A stretch of DNA of 64,000 nt from positions 181,758 through 245,757 of the forward strand of contig JAHGAU010000043.1 in NCBI GenBank assembly GCA_019925105.1. The letters are read 5' to 3'. Made by a program: the position numbers and the translations under genes. The stretch comes from Niebla homalea. Its lineage: Eukaryota; Ascomycota; Lecanoromycetes; Lecanorales; Ramalinaceae. The notes under the pieces were generated by a model. It was not told the origin of the DNA. It was given only the letters and a program-made list of their open reading frames with translations, and did no database searches. Shown here piece after piece: positions 13,041 through 25,004 of this stretch; position 1 is the stretch's first letter, and every line of letters begins with the position of its first letter.

Positions 13041-13277
13041 ATTAAGCTTATAACTATTAAACGTAAAAACGTATAAGAGTAAATAATATATATATATAGA
13101 TTATATATAATCTATTTAAAAAGCATAATGCTATCTATATAAAATACCCGGGTGGTATAAGATATACGGCCAGGTGATGATATATACACGCGCTATAATA
13201 GTGTTTTAACACCGCTCGTATGACGGCTCAGTGATACTCCATGCAGGACCACCATTATGCCTGCACCCAGGCTGACA
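13041..13277 (-). repeat. LTR of Copia A (5' LTR), RIPed in one half only
   Basis: Matches 7561-7795. The left half is RIPed, while bases about 13,195-13,277 keep CpA/TpG (GACGGCTCAGTGATACTCC, CCCAGGCTGACA). The terminal CA of the LTR is therefore preserved here. Confidence 0.8.
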
Positions 13278-13489
13278 ATATATGTAATCATACTTGCTAT
13301 TAAATTATTCTTTCTTTTCCCGCTTTCTTTTTTTTTAATCTTTTTTTATACTTATTGTGGCGTGCTTAATATAAAGGGTAAAATGTATATAATATATATG
13401 ATTGTTTAGTAACTAACTATGTGGGTATTGCATATATGAAGGTGCGCGTTAAGCAAGTGGAATAAGGTAGAGCCGCTCCGTGCCATTAT
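13278..13489. other. Spacer between Copia A and LINE fragment
   Basis: About 210 bp, less RIPed than both neighbours, without a gene. It contains TATGAAGGTGCGCG, which recurs near 56,760, so it may be a piece of another repeat. Confidence 0.4.
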
Positions 13490-16391
13490 ATAAATTAAAT
13501 ATTATACGTTTTTATTTCTTATAAATAAATTTTATAAGCTTATTTTAACTTTAAATAATTTATCTAAATAAACGTATTATAAGTTAAAAAATAAATATTA
13601 TTAACGAAGTTTTCTATTTAAACCCTTTATTTTAACTTTATTAACTTTTTAATTAACGGATTATTAAAAATAAAAGTAAATCAGGAAAAATAAATATTTT
13701 TCAAAATATTTTAATTATAAATGGTTTTATCAGGCTTATCTTCCAGCTTAAATTAATTAGTATTATTTAATTACTTAAAAAGCTTTCCGTTTAATTTAAG
13801 AGGAAGGATAATATCCCTTTATTCCGTAAATTATATATTAATCTTAAACGATTTATTTTATTAAAAACTTTAATAATATTTAAAAACAGAAAACTTATTA
13901 CGTATTTCTTCTTATAACCTTATACCGTATATATACCGTTAATTAAACTTTTTAATACCGACTTTATTAACTTTTTTCTTTTTATACTTATTTATTAATT
14001 AAAGAAGAATCCTTATACTTCCGTATAATCGTTAAGAATCTTTATAATTACCGTTTTTAAGGCTTTTTTTAATATATAAAGGAGTATAATTAGTTTATAA
14101 GTTTTTATTTTTAAGTAATTTAACTTAACCGAGTTTTTAAGGATAATCGTTTTGGCCTCCTTAAACTTATAAGGGTAATAACCGATTTTAAGATAAACTT
14201 AAAATAAGTAAATAAAGATCTTTATAAATAATAATATTATTATCGATAAAATATTATTTAAGATTCCGTTTAATTTAAATGCTTTATTTTTTTTAATTTA
14301 TTAATTACTTTAATTATTATTCTTAAGATTATTTTTTATTAATAATTATTAAAGTAAAATATATAGCTCTTTCAATATCCGTTAAGTTTACGTTTAATAA
14401 AGGAGGGAAAAAAGCCCCTTTAAGGGCCTTAATTTTACCGTTAAAAATATTAATTATTATACTATTAAACCTTTTATAAAGCAGGAATTTAAAGATAAAT
14501 TTAAGCTTTTTACTTTACTCTTTATTATATTTTATTAGCTTTTATACTTTACCGGGGGAGACGGTTAGATTATAAATTATTAACCGGAAATATATCTACC
14601 TACTTAATTTTCTTAATAATCCTCTCCTTTTTCTTTTAAGCTTTCTTAAATTATATAAACGTTTCTTACTTTTTATATTTAATAATTTATTTAATTAACG
14701 TTTTTACTTTTATAGTTATTATCGTATACTTTTCGTTTTAATAAGCCTTAACTCTTTAAGATAATTTTATTATTAAGATTATTACGTTAATTACCTTATT
14801 TAACGTTTTAATTACTAATTTTATAAAGAATTTAATTTAATCCTTATTATTTAATCAAGGAAACTCTATTAGCCGCGTTACCGCTTTTTTAGCCTTTATA
14901 TATACCTTACCTTTTTTAACTATTTTCTCTGCCCTTTTTATTGGTATTAATAATATTACGTTAATTAATTACTTTAAGGTTATTTATATCGGTATATAAT
15001 TTAAACTATATTTTAAATCTTCTTAAAGCTTATACGTTATTATTATATTAATTAATCCCCTTTATATTAGAAGTTAAATTAATTATTATTTTAAATCCCC
15101 GGTTTTTTTATAGTATAATACCTTAAAATATTAATAATAAAAAATTAGATGTTATTATAATTATTAATAGTTTTTATAACTCGGTATTATTAATTATAAG
15201 GCCTTTTTCGTTCTATATAGTATAATAAAGGCTGAAGTCTTTTAGTATTGTATATTTACCGGGCGTAAATATACTATCTTTAAGTAACGGTATCGTAAAA
15301 AGCTTTCTTTTATTAGTTAACAGCGGGTTATATATATTATAAATATTTAAATTATTTTTTACTTTCTTTTCTTACGTAATCTGGAGCGTATTTAAATTTC
15401 CATTATAAGAAGTAACGTCTTAATTATTTATATGTAGTTTTTTATTTACGAAAAAGTAGATTTAAGTCGTTTTATCTCTTAAAAAATAGATATATCAATT
15501 ATATAGTAACTCTTATATTATTATTATATTAACGTTTTTTATTTCCTGAAATTTAAACATTAATAATACTATTTTAATTATTTATTTTATATATTATAAT
15601 ATATTACTTTTAAAAGTATTAGTATATTATATATTGATTTCTATTAAGGCCTCCCCGTTAACTTTCATTTAAATTATTAACTCTTTATTAAAGCCGAATA
15701 TTATTTATCCCAACTTTTTTATAATTATTATTATCGCCTTAAAGCGGCCGGACTTAAGGATTAACGTTACGATAAGCCTCTTTTTCTTCGCGTTATCCTT
15801 TACGGGTTTTTACCCGTTTTCGTCAGGCTAATTTTACTTCCGTCTTAAAACCGTCTTTAATTAATTTATCGGTTTAGCTTTATATAAATTATACCGTTAA
15901 ACCTTAGTGTTTATTTTAATTTCTTTATATTTAATTTCCCTGGTCTTTATTGGGCATTTTAAGTCCTATACCCGGTACTTATCTTTCTTATATATTACGT
16001 ATTTATATATTTTTTACGAGACTTTTATTCATTAAGCCTACATACTTATACCTATTATATCCCTTAATATATATTATATATTTTATATTATTAATGTATC
16101 TTACAATAATAGGCCCGTAGTTTTAATACTTAAAGTATTAATAAATGTGTAATGTTTTATCTTATAACCGGATTAATTTAAGGGACTTTTTTTATAATAA
16201 TTTTTTATTTAGGATATTATTATATATCCTTATTAACGTTACGCTTAATATAACCGTAAAGTACCTTTTTACCGGTTTTAAAGTATCCGGTTTCTTCGTT
16301 ACCGGGGGGAGCTTATAGTTAATGATTTTTAGTCCTGGATAAAGGACCATAATTTCCCTTTTTATACGCTTTAAGGTAAGCTCCAAGAACA
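13490..16391 (-). mobile_element. Tad1-like LINE fragment (truncated at both ends)
   Basis: Sequence parallels 59,930-62,850 of the longer LINE copy throughout, in the same orientation. The 3' terminal 1.7 kb and the 5' 1.1 kb are missing. At the right end a minus-strand frame (16,392-16,192) reads GLKIINYKLPPVTKKPD, matching the ORF1 region also seen on the plus strand at about 30,690-30,860. It abuts Copia B at about 16,391, so one disrupted the other. All frames are closed by RIP stops. Confidence 0.65.
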
Positions 16392-19300
16392 ATTTATTTA
16401 TTCTGATTATTAATATTAACGTTTATTACTACTGGGATCTCACTTTATTTTTATTTTATATAAGAAAATAAATTTTTAGAATACTATTTTCAAACTTAAA
16501 GGGATTTCTGGTAAAGATATAGAGATAACCGGGATAAAAACGATCAGGTTAAGGCCCGTCCGTAAAGGTAAGGCCGTTTTAATTACGTTAATAAATATTT
16601 AATATAAATAATAACCTCGTTTTCTTTAAAGCCCTTTATAAAAAGGGCTATAATATATAAATAAAGAATCTATATAAAAATACAAAATCTATAACGAAAT
16701 TAATAATTATTTTTTTATCGGGTTTATTATTAATTATTCTTTAATATTTAACCTTTATATAATTAAATCAAGATAAAACCCTTATAACTTATTCCTTAAA
16801 ACCGGTATCTTAAGATTAACTTTATAAACGTCTTACTTATTATAGAATGAATATTACTAAGAAAACGGTTTTAATTATTACCGGTATTAATATTAAGAAG
16901 GTAATAATACTTTAATAAACGGAGTTAAAATATAATCTTCAGGGAGTAATATATAAAAGTGAAATAAATAAGAACCCCGGCTTATATATATTACTATTGA
17001 ACACGTATTAAACGTTTAACTAAAAGCGTCCGTTAATATTATAACCTCGTTAAAGGAAAGAATATTATTCTTATTATCGGTAAATATAAGTATTACGTTA
17101 CTTTTATAAATAATATAATGGACGTAATATATATTTATATAATTAAATCTAAAGCTTAATTATTAAAAGTTTGAAAAGAATACTTTATTAAAATAAAAGT
17201 TTAAAAACTTAATCCCGTATTTATTTATAATAATAACAAAATTACCTTAAACAATAAGCTTAAGGACTTATATAAAAAATTTAGGATATATTTTAAAACG
17301 ATAGCTTTAGATAATCCCTATTAAAATAATATACTTAAATGAAGCTTTTAAATAAACTTCGGTTATAGATAAACCGTATTGTATATAATAAATTTATTAT
17401 AAAAGTTTTAAGGTAAAGCTTTTATATATATTATTTACATAGAATATTAACTTCCGTTAAAGATACTTAAAAATAAAATATTAATTAAGGCTTAAATTGA
17501 ATAAAAAGCTAAATATCTTATATTCTCGTTTTTTTAAAATATATTTATTATTATTATAAAGAACCGAAATAGTAAAAGCCTAAATATAAAAATAAACGAT
17601 GTTAATTTTTAAACTATAAAGTTATTAATGAATACCGGCTTTAAACTATTAATAAAAAGAGAATAAATACTTTTATTTATTTTTGCTTTAATAAATAAGT
17701 AAACGTCGATAGTAATAAGAAGGAGGAGTATGATAACTTTTATTAATCGTTTATTAATATTAATAAAAATATATCGTTATTAATATAGAGAATAAAAATA
17801 TTTTGATAAAAAAAAAAACTTCTAAAGGAAATTAATAAATTTAAAATAAAAATCATAACGAACTTAAATTCTAATTAGTAACGGATAAAGATAAGAGTTA
17901 TACATCTTAAAGATAAAAACTTACCCTTAATTACTTAAAAGATTAATATAGTAAATCGGAGCTTAATGAATTACTTCAACGTTAAATTAAAGGAGGTCCA
18001 TTTTTTAATTATAAAGTGTTATTAGAATTGAATTTTATAATAATAAAATATCCTTTATTTAAACAGAAATATATGTTTTTATTTAATAAGCTATTAAGCT
18101 TATCTTTATAAATGTTTTTATATTATATATCGTTTATAAGGCTTTAATTAACCCCGATAAAGAAAAATAAATAAAGGCTTTTTAAATTAAACTTAAAAAT
18201 ATAAGGATAAAAAGTTTTTAAGAACTATTATTAATCTTATATAATATTAAATTATTATTAAAACGTTAAGTTTGATTATATAAAAATAAACTTAAAAGAG
18301 ATATCGTCCTTTAAAAAGCTTTTTAAATAATAAAATGATATTAATAATAATAAGGATATGATTAGCTCTTAACGTTTTCGGTAATTATTAAGTTTGTAAG
18401 TTAATAATTACTTTTTATAATTATAATAAGAAATAATTTTAAAAATTAAGGTAATTAATTTTATCTTAATATTTCTTGAAGACTTACTTAAATAACGGAT
18501 TTTAATAAAGTAGCCCTATAAATTTAAGGAGAAAAGACTAAACAATTAAGAACTTATATATATATTTTTTAAAAGCCTTATATAAACTTAAGTAGGCTTT
18601 ACTTAAATAAAATTTTATTCTTTATAAACTAATAGAATCTTTAAGTTTTAATTATATAGTTAAAAATTACTTAATATTTCAATATTTTAAAAAGAATATT
18701 GTTATTATTATTTACGTTAACGATATCCTTATCGTTATTAAAGTCAAATCGATTATTTAATGGCTAAAAAACGCATTTAAAGTCCGTTTCCGTTTCGAGG
18801 AGTTAAAAATATAAAATACTATTTTAATATAAACATTATACGTAATTACTTAAATTACGCGGTATATATTATTTAATCTATATATATTAAACGTTTATTA
18901 GAATAGATAAATATAAAACTTTATTTTAAAAAGGGACCTTATATTTTTATAAAGAAAAATCTAGTTTTAAAATACGTATTAAAAGGCTATTAAGTTTTAA
19001 TTAATAAGTAAAAGATATATATTTTACTTATAAAAGCTATATAATAAGTATCTAGAATAACATATTTTAAAAGACTTTATTTTCTTAATAAGTTTTTAAA
19101 TTTTATAATAAATCTAATAAAAATATATATTAACGTATTAAAACGGAGAATAAAATATCTTAATTTTACTTATAATATCGGGATCCGTTATAGATTTATT
19201 AATTAATAAACCGCAAAGTTTATTAATCATTTAAACGTATTATATATTAATATTAAAGAGATATTTAAGTTAACGTTAAAATACGTTTTTTAATATTAAA

Positions 19301-19963
19301 ATAAGTTAATTAACACTTGATTTTATTAATAGAATATTATTATTATTTTATTAATAGAATTAAAGTATAACATGGCTTATAAAGTTAGTTATAAAGTACT
19401 TTATTTTAAGCTTATTCCTTTAAGAAATAAACGATCTTAATAGTAATATAAAGCCTATTACTTTATATATTAATAATTGAACTATAATAAGGATTATTAA
19501 TAAGTTATTAAACTATAATAAAATAAAGTATATCCGTAATTATTATTATATAATTCGTAAGATAATATTAAAGATTAAAGAACTTATTTTAAATTAAGTT
19601 TTAAGTAAAAAGTAAATAATAAATATGATAATAAAACCGTTAAATTAAACGCTTTTTTTACTTATAAAAGAATTATTAAGTTTAAAAGCCGTACCGTCAT
19701 AATAACGTTAATTATTAAAAAAAAATATAATAAATAATAATTAACGCGGATATTATTAAAGGGAATATTAAATATATGAATAAACGCTTTAATTATATAG
19801 TAAAGATAAGGGTTATATTATAATAAAAGTATTATAAACCTCTTATTACTTAAGTATATATTTTAATACGCTCCCTATACATAATATAAGGCCATCCCTT
19901 CTCCCTTCTCTTTTCTTATAAGATAATTAACTTAATGAATTCCCTTCACCACTTAATACAACA
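16392..19963 (+). mobile_element. Ty1/Copia LTR retrotransposon, family B copy 1, 5'-truncated
   Basis: Colinear with the copy at 49,195-53,886. Integrase core traces lie at about 17,091-17,160 (YYVTFINNIMDVIYIY, from a Copia F-I-D-D core). Reverse-transcriptase YVDD traces lie at about 18,701-18,736 (IIIYVNDILIVI). The RNase H end near 19,360 reads LIELKYNMAYK, a relic of the S-x-E-A-E-Y-M-A block. A 3' LTR follows at 19,766-19,963, preceded by the purine tract AAAGGGAA. The 5' LTR and gag are missing; the left edge joins a LINE fragment. Heavily RIPed except the last 40 bp of the LTR. Confidence 0.75.
19766..19963 (+). repeat. 3' LTR of Copia B copy 1 (198 bp)
   Basis: Starts TATTAAATATATG (RIPed from TGTTGGACTTGTTG as seen at 49,195) and ends CACTTAATACAACA. 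The final part keeps CpA, and the RIP boundary falls near 19,925. Confidence 0.75.
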
Positions 19964-19992
19964 GTTTCCCTGCGCAGTAATATACTGCTCCT

Positions 19993-20226
19993 TTACTCCA
20001 CGGCAAGAAACTTGCCTTGAAAGCGTCCCGCCGGCAGCTCCTTCACTGCTTGCTCCTTCTTCCTGCTCAGTACCATATTCGTCCAGTTCTCCTGCCCCTG
20101 CATCTTCCCATGGTCCCTCTCTATACCTGCCGTGTCAATACCTGCCGTGTTATTTTCTTCTTCTTCGTTTACGCTTACTTCCGGGTTCGACCCAGCCTCC
20201 TGCTCCTCGGCCGCTGGGGCTTCATA
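19993..20226 (-). pseudogene. 3' part of a coding sequence split by the 20,227-24,460 element
   Basis: The minus strand from 20,226 to a TAA at 19,995-19,993 is open for 77 codons. It is acidic then basic: YEAPAAEEQEAGSNPE near the junction, KELPAGRFQGKFLAVE at the end. It is GC-normal and not RIPed although it lies between two RIPed elements. Its first codon directly continues, in frame, the codon at 24,463-24,461 across the inserted element. Together the two parts would give about 126 residues. No family is recognised. The stop lies only 30 bp from the end of the Copia B LTR. Confidence 0.55.
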
Positions 20227-20410
20227 GGGTGTAGTTTAGCTACTAGCTAATTTACCGGACATACGGAATAGCCACTTATCGGCTAAGCGGCTCTATAGGT
20301 GCCGTACGGGGGAGCTCAGAGATTTATATAAGCTAGCTTATTTAAATCCCTGAGTTCTTTATTTTACTATTAAGGACCTATTTAAATAACGGCTTTTATT
20401 AAAATTACTT
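20227..20410 (+). repeat. Split repeat A1 (left terminus)
   Basis: Begins GGGTGTAGTTTAGCTACTAG and ends AAAATTACTT. It differs from A2 mostly by C/T and G/A changes. The left 110 bp are almost unmutated. Confidence 0.7.
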
Positions 20411-23400
20411 TATATATATCTTTTTTGTTAAATTCTTATTGTTTTCGCCTTATTACCGTACCCGATAAACTAGTTAACGTATTTATTATTATATTTACCC
20501 GTTTAAACCATATTATTACCACTTACTTTACCCGATCGGGCTTACGTAATAAAGCCGTTCCGGGTTTTTTATCATTAAAAAATTAATTAAGGTATTTTTT
20601 AACAATTAAAAAGGTAATAAATTATTTTTTATAAGGTTAAGTTAAAAAACTTATTAATAATAAATTTACGTTTAAGTTTACGTTATAATTTTATTCTTAT
20701 AATACCTATATTATAAGTTTATGGCCGTTAATTAAACCCAATATTTTCTCTTAATAACGACGATAATATTAATATATAAGAGATTAAGGTTTATTATATA
20801 TAAAGGCTTATTATTTAATAACTTAGCCAGCCCGTGGCCTTACCCTTATAAATATTATAAGCGGGGGGGTAATTATATATATTAATCGGGTAAACCCTAT
20901 TTATTTATAGATTTTATTAATAGTTTTAACCGTCTTTTCCTTAATATAAATAACCTTAAATTAAGATAAAAAGCATACGTTAAAATCAGAAGCCTTATAA
21001 GGCATATATTATAATAAATATAAGGTGTTCTTTAAGGGTATTTCGTTAAGTATGTTTTTTTATAAGCTTTATAATATTTATATTAAATTTCTTTTAATTA
21101 AGAAATTCTAATTTCTTATTAATTGAAAAGAAGATTTAAATTATTTAACTTTTAAACGGATTATAGTAAAATATTATTCTTTTAAAATTAAGCCTTAAAG
21201 TGAAGAAAACGTATTTAAGAAAGTACCGGTCATTATTTACCGGTACTAAGATTTAATTTATAATTCTCTGTTATTTTAATTAAATAAACGGCTTAAAATA
21301 TATAAAACCCTTATAACGTATTAAGCTTATTCTCTCAAGCTAGTAATCTTATATACCTTTAATTCCGTTATTTATTATTATTATGTTTTTATTAATTATA
21401 AAATAATTTATAATTGAAATGAACCGGAAAATTAAACGGTTTATAATATAAACAAATTTTATAATATTCTAAGACCCTATTTTAATATAATAGCTTCCTT
21501 AAATTTACCGCTGGCCGCTATAATAACGTTAAGATACCAGAATAAAAAGGATTAAGCTTATTATACTTGAAATAAAAATAAATATATAACGTTTAATTAT
21601 AAATATTATTATAATTATATATATTATAATTATAAAAGTTTATATAAAGCCCGGAACTATATTTAATAAAATAATTTTAACGCGTTATTATTTAAATAAC
21701 CCCGTAATAAACAGCTAACCGACTTTATAATTATCCCTTCGTCCTTAATAAGTATTAATAAAGGTTTATTTTATTATATAGTAAATGTAAATAATAATTA
21801 AGTAAATAAAGAAATTTTTACTTAAAGTTAAAAGGTGGGATTTTTAATTATATTATTACCCGGACCGTAATTACCGTTCACTAATAGGGTAATTAAGCCG
21901 TTTTAACGTAATACTAGGTTATTACGGCCTTAATAAGTCCGTAGTTTATTTGTTTTATCCGTTAATTAATAAAGGGCTTTACCGTTTTAAGTAACGATAT
22001 CTATAATAATCAATTTAAAAACCGTATTATTACCTGTACGTCCGTCCTTAATAAATTTTATATATATTTTTTTATTAATTTTTAATGTTAAATATTATAA
22101 TAAATAACGCCGACTTAACAACCTTTTATAGCTTTACGGAGAGTTTATTAACGACGGAATTAACGTCCTTTATAAGGCCCTTAAGCATATATTTATTAAC
22201 GAAGCGATTAACGCGGTAATTATATAGGGCCCGGGTTTTATACTTGTTAAAAAGGATTTATTTAATATTTTCCGCTATATTCCGGTAATTGAAATTTCTT
22301 TTAATAATAAAAACTATTAAATAGTTATAACGGTTTATACCTAAGATAACTCTTAATAACTTAATTACGGTATTACTTGCATACTAACGCGTCGTTTACT
22401 TATAATATAAATGGCTATTTACTTTAAGATATTAAGGATATATTTACCCCGTAATTTACCTTTATTTATAAACTATCTTCTTAATTAAAAAGGGCTTATA
22501 TAAACGTCCTTAAGGTTACGGCCGTACTTAAGGCTTTATAATAGTAACGTATTATATTAATAAGGAACTTAGCAATAATTTATTTAAATGATATAAAGGT
22601 TATTCACGGTATTAAGAACTTAACCGTATAAAGCCAGGCTATAAGTACCGTTTATTAATTTATTTTTATTTTATTCCCGGATATTTATTAAATACATTAC
22701 GGAAAAATTTTTTATTAAAAATAGTTAAATAACGGATTAAGTTTTAAGATTTAAATAAAAGAAAGTTATTAATAGTTTACCCTAATTTATATATTTACGT
22801 ATATTATAATTATACCGGAATATGAATATATTAAAAACGGGTAAAACGTAAATTAAATTAATTTATAAATAATGCGTTATTTACGTTTCAGCCTTATATT
22901 AAGTATAAAGTTATTGTATAATATAGGGAGTAATTCGTATTTTAAGTAATATATTATATATAAAGGTTTACCTGGTTATTCTTATTTTACTTTTTATTTA
23001 TATTAAATAATATATATACCTTACTAATATTAAAAAGCTACCCTATAAGATTATTAAAAGCTATTTTATTATCGTGAAATCGGTTTATATTAATTAAGAC
23101 GTCGGAAACCTTAAGGTTTTTCTTATCCGGTATTTTAATATTTTATATATAACGTAAGAAAACTATAAGGTAAACATATATAAAAAGAACGGCTTCTTAT
23201 TATTAACAATATTTTTATTAAGCTTATACTTAATTTTAATATTATTATTAAACTTAACTTTCTTATATAAGCTACTTTTTACCTTATTTATATAGGCTTT
23301 TTAAGGATAAGGGAGTTTATCTATAATAAAATCGATATTAAACCGGACTTTAAAAAATATTATATAATCCGATTATATATAAAGTTTAAAGACGGTTATA

Positions 23401-23779
23401 TAAAACTTTATACCTTAATATTAAAGATAGATATTTTTTGGGAAAAAGTTACTTTTAAAGTTATAATAATCTCCGGTAAAACTCATTCTATATAGTTTTT
23501 AAAAAAACTTATATTTTTAAATAATAGCTTTATTATAAATTTTATTTTTATTTTTTATTTTTCGGCCGTTTATATAAAACTTTATTACTAACATATTAAA
23601 TAAGCGGTTTATATAATATAATACCTATAATAATTACTCCGGTTACTTTTTCCGTTAAGGTATAATTATAAATATATAAAAAGCTAGATTAAATATAAAG
23701 CTTAAAAAAATTTAATAAATAAAAGTTGGATATATATTAACTTTATATTGACTTAATTAACGATATTATCCTCGTTATT

Positions 23780-24031
23780 AATTTACTTAGGGTTAAATAA
23801 GTTAACCAATATTCATTTAAGTTATCTTTTTAAAACTTATGTTTTAACTTTAAAGGTTTTTAACCCTAACTTTACCCCGTAACCAGGCTATAATCGGGGT
23901 ACTTCAACGGTAAGGTACCTTAAGACCTTAACGTTAAAGTCTTTATAGTTTAAGTCTTAAGATAGGTTAATTAAAATACTATAAATATTATATATTTATA
24001 TAAAATAATAATAAAGGTTAAATAAATTAAA
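23780..24031 (+). repeat. Split repeat B1
   Basis: RIPed counterpart of B2. The shared core is TTTTTA..CC..A.CTTTACCCCGTAACC, and B1 ends AATTAAA immediately before the GGG of A2. Confidence 0.65.
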
Positions 24032-24215
24032 GGGTATAATTTAATTATTAATTAATTTACCGGATATGTAGAATAATTATTTATTAATTAAGCGGCTTTA
24101 TAAAAACCGTATAAAGGAGCTTAAAGATTTTTATGAATTAATTTATTTAAATTTTTAAGTTCTTTATCTTATTATTAAGGACTTATTTAAATAATAGCTG
24201 TTACTAAAATTACTT
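24032..24215 (+). repeat. Split repeat A2
   Basis: Begins GGGTATAATTTAATTATTAA and is the same length as A1 (about 184 bp). Nearly every difference from A1 is a RIP-type transition. Confidence 0.7.
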
Positions 24216-24460
24216 ATTTACTTACTTTTTCTATATATATAGCTTTATATAAATAACCTTAAGTTCTTAGTTTATATAAAAGGGTTTTTAGCCTTAGCTT
24301 TACCCCGTAACCGGGCCATAGGGGGGGGTATTTTGACGGCGAGGTGCCCTGGGATTTCGACGGCGAAGTCCCTATAGCTTAGGTCCTGAGACAGGCCAAT
24401 CAAAACACTACAAACACCATATATCCACATATACACGTAGCAGGGATCGAGCAAATTAAA
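24216..24460 (+). repeat. Split repeat B2 (right terminus)
   Basis: The right half is not RIPed (CCCCGTAACCGGGCCATAG to GCAAATTAAA). It is followed directly by coding sequence of the interrupted gene. The open frame that runs through B2 on the minus strand is a read-through of the gene's 5' part into the element. Confidence 0.65.
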
Positions 24461-24607
24461 CAGCCCAGCAAACAATTCCTCCATCGCCACATCGGGGCCA
24501 GCGAACTCCGTCATCGGCGCGGTCTCCATATTCTGTCCCTCCGGTCCGATATATCCAAGAAACAAGTCGTCAAACTCCGCAGTGGTGCGAACGTCAGCAG
24601 TTGTCAT
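24461..24607 (-). pseudogene. 5' part of the coding sequence interrupted by the Ngaro-like element
   Basis: ATG at 24,607-24,605 followed by 49 codons (MTTADVRTTAEFDDLFLGYI at the start, MEELFAGL at the end). The frame then enters B2 of the inserted element at 24,460. The rest of the gene lies 4.2 kb away at 20,226-19,993. Upstream, a different minus frame (about 24,700-24,605) also looks coding (GPVLGEVELERILRADDN), so the gene may have further 5' exons or a frame break and the start is uncertain. No domain is recognised. Confidence 0.5.
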
Positions 24608-25004
24608 CCGCGCGCAATATCCGCTCTAACTCCACTTCGCCTAGAACCGGCCCACTATCCAATGCGCTCCAATACCGCGCTGTCATCTGTGGGACTGAAC
24701 TGTGGAATAAAAATGTGACAAGAGGACAACGCGGTTTCATATACATAAGCCTGAGCAAGTGCGCCTTGGTTGTGATAGAATCAAAGTCAAAAGACAGTGG
24801 ACCTTACATTCGTAAGTCTAAATGAATGTGCTATAACCGAAAAAAAAAAGAGATGATGGACTCGTCGCATCAGCACAAAATCAAAGACAGTCCAACCAAC
24901 CATACCATTCCTGCCGCCTGTATAATGAGTGTGAAGAAGCCTCAGGCTCTCTCTTGAAAGCTACCTATCCATCATCTTCCAATCATCGACTCATCTACAA
25001 CCGC
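24608..25004. other. GC-normal spacer between the interrupted gene and the KP4-like gene
   Basis: On the minus strand, 24,720-24,605 looks coding and is preceded by an acceptor-like TTTTTATTCCACAG, which suggests an upstream exon of the interrupted gene. The remainder includes an A-tract at about 24,839 and shows no gene. Confidence 0.35.

Larger units (their letters stand above)
7561..13277 (-). mobile_element. Ty1/Copia LTR retrotransposon, family A, full length but RIP-inactivated
   Basis: Two direct LTRs (7561-7795 and 13041-13277) bound about 5.2 kb of internal DNA. The element reads on the minus strand, so 13,277 is its 5' end. On that strand, the region near 11,640-11,460 aligns with the protease segment of the related copy at 27,982-28,236. 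A Pro-rich linker follows at 10,260-10,000, then sequence where the start of the reverse transcriptase is expected. This order (protease, integrase, linker, RT) is Copia, not Gypsy. No frame is intact: stops every few codons, almost no CpA or TpG. No clear target-site duplication is visible, probably because of RIP. Confidence 0.75.
20227..24460 (+). mobile_element. Ngaro/PAT-like (DIRS-order) tyrosine-recombinase retrotransposon with split direct repeats, RIPed
   Basis: The ends are arranged A1 (20,227-20,410), body, B1 (about 23,780-24,031), A2 (24,032-24,215), B2 (about 24,216-24,460). A1 matches A2 and B1 matches B2, with B1 abutting A2 and A2 abutting B2. LTR elements do not have this structure; the Ngaro/PAT group of DIRS retrotransposons does. 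The plus-strand body keeps reverse-transcriptase traces: LVKKDLFNIFRYIPV at about 22,234-22,300 (compare the L-x-K-x-D-L..AFR.IPV block) and IIYLNDI at about 22,575-22,596 (compare YLDD). The tyrosine recombinase should lie at about 23,000-23,780 but its R-H-R-Y residues cannot be read through the RIP damage. No target duplication is seen, as expected for recombinase insertion. Confidence 0.65.

Noticed and set aside
7600..19900. Mitochondrial insertion as the cause of AT richness
   Set aside because: Retroelement structure and selective loss of CpA/TpG with CpG kept point to RIP.
19935..20250. Plus-strand ORFs over 19,935-20,250
   Set aside because: One starts inside the Copia LTR; both are antisense to the better supported minus-strand coding piece.
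20230..24213. Gypsy element with two short LTRs (A1 and A2)
   Set aside because: The second repeat pair (B1/B2) flanking A2 is not explained by an LTR model and fits split direct repeats better.
24272..24607. Complete 111-aa gene
   Set aside because: The C-terminal 62 codons lie in repeat B2 of the inserted element, so only the first 49 codons belong to the gene.
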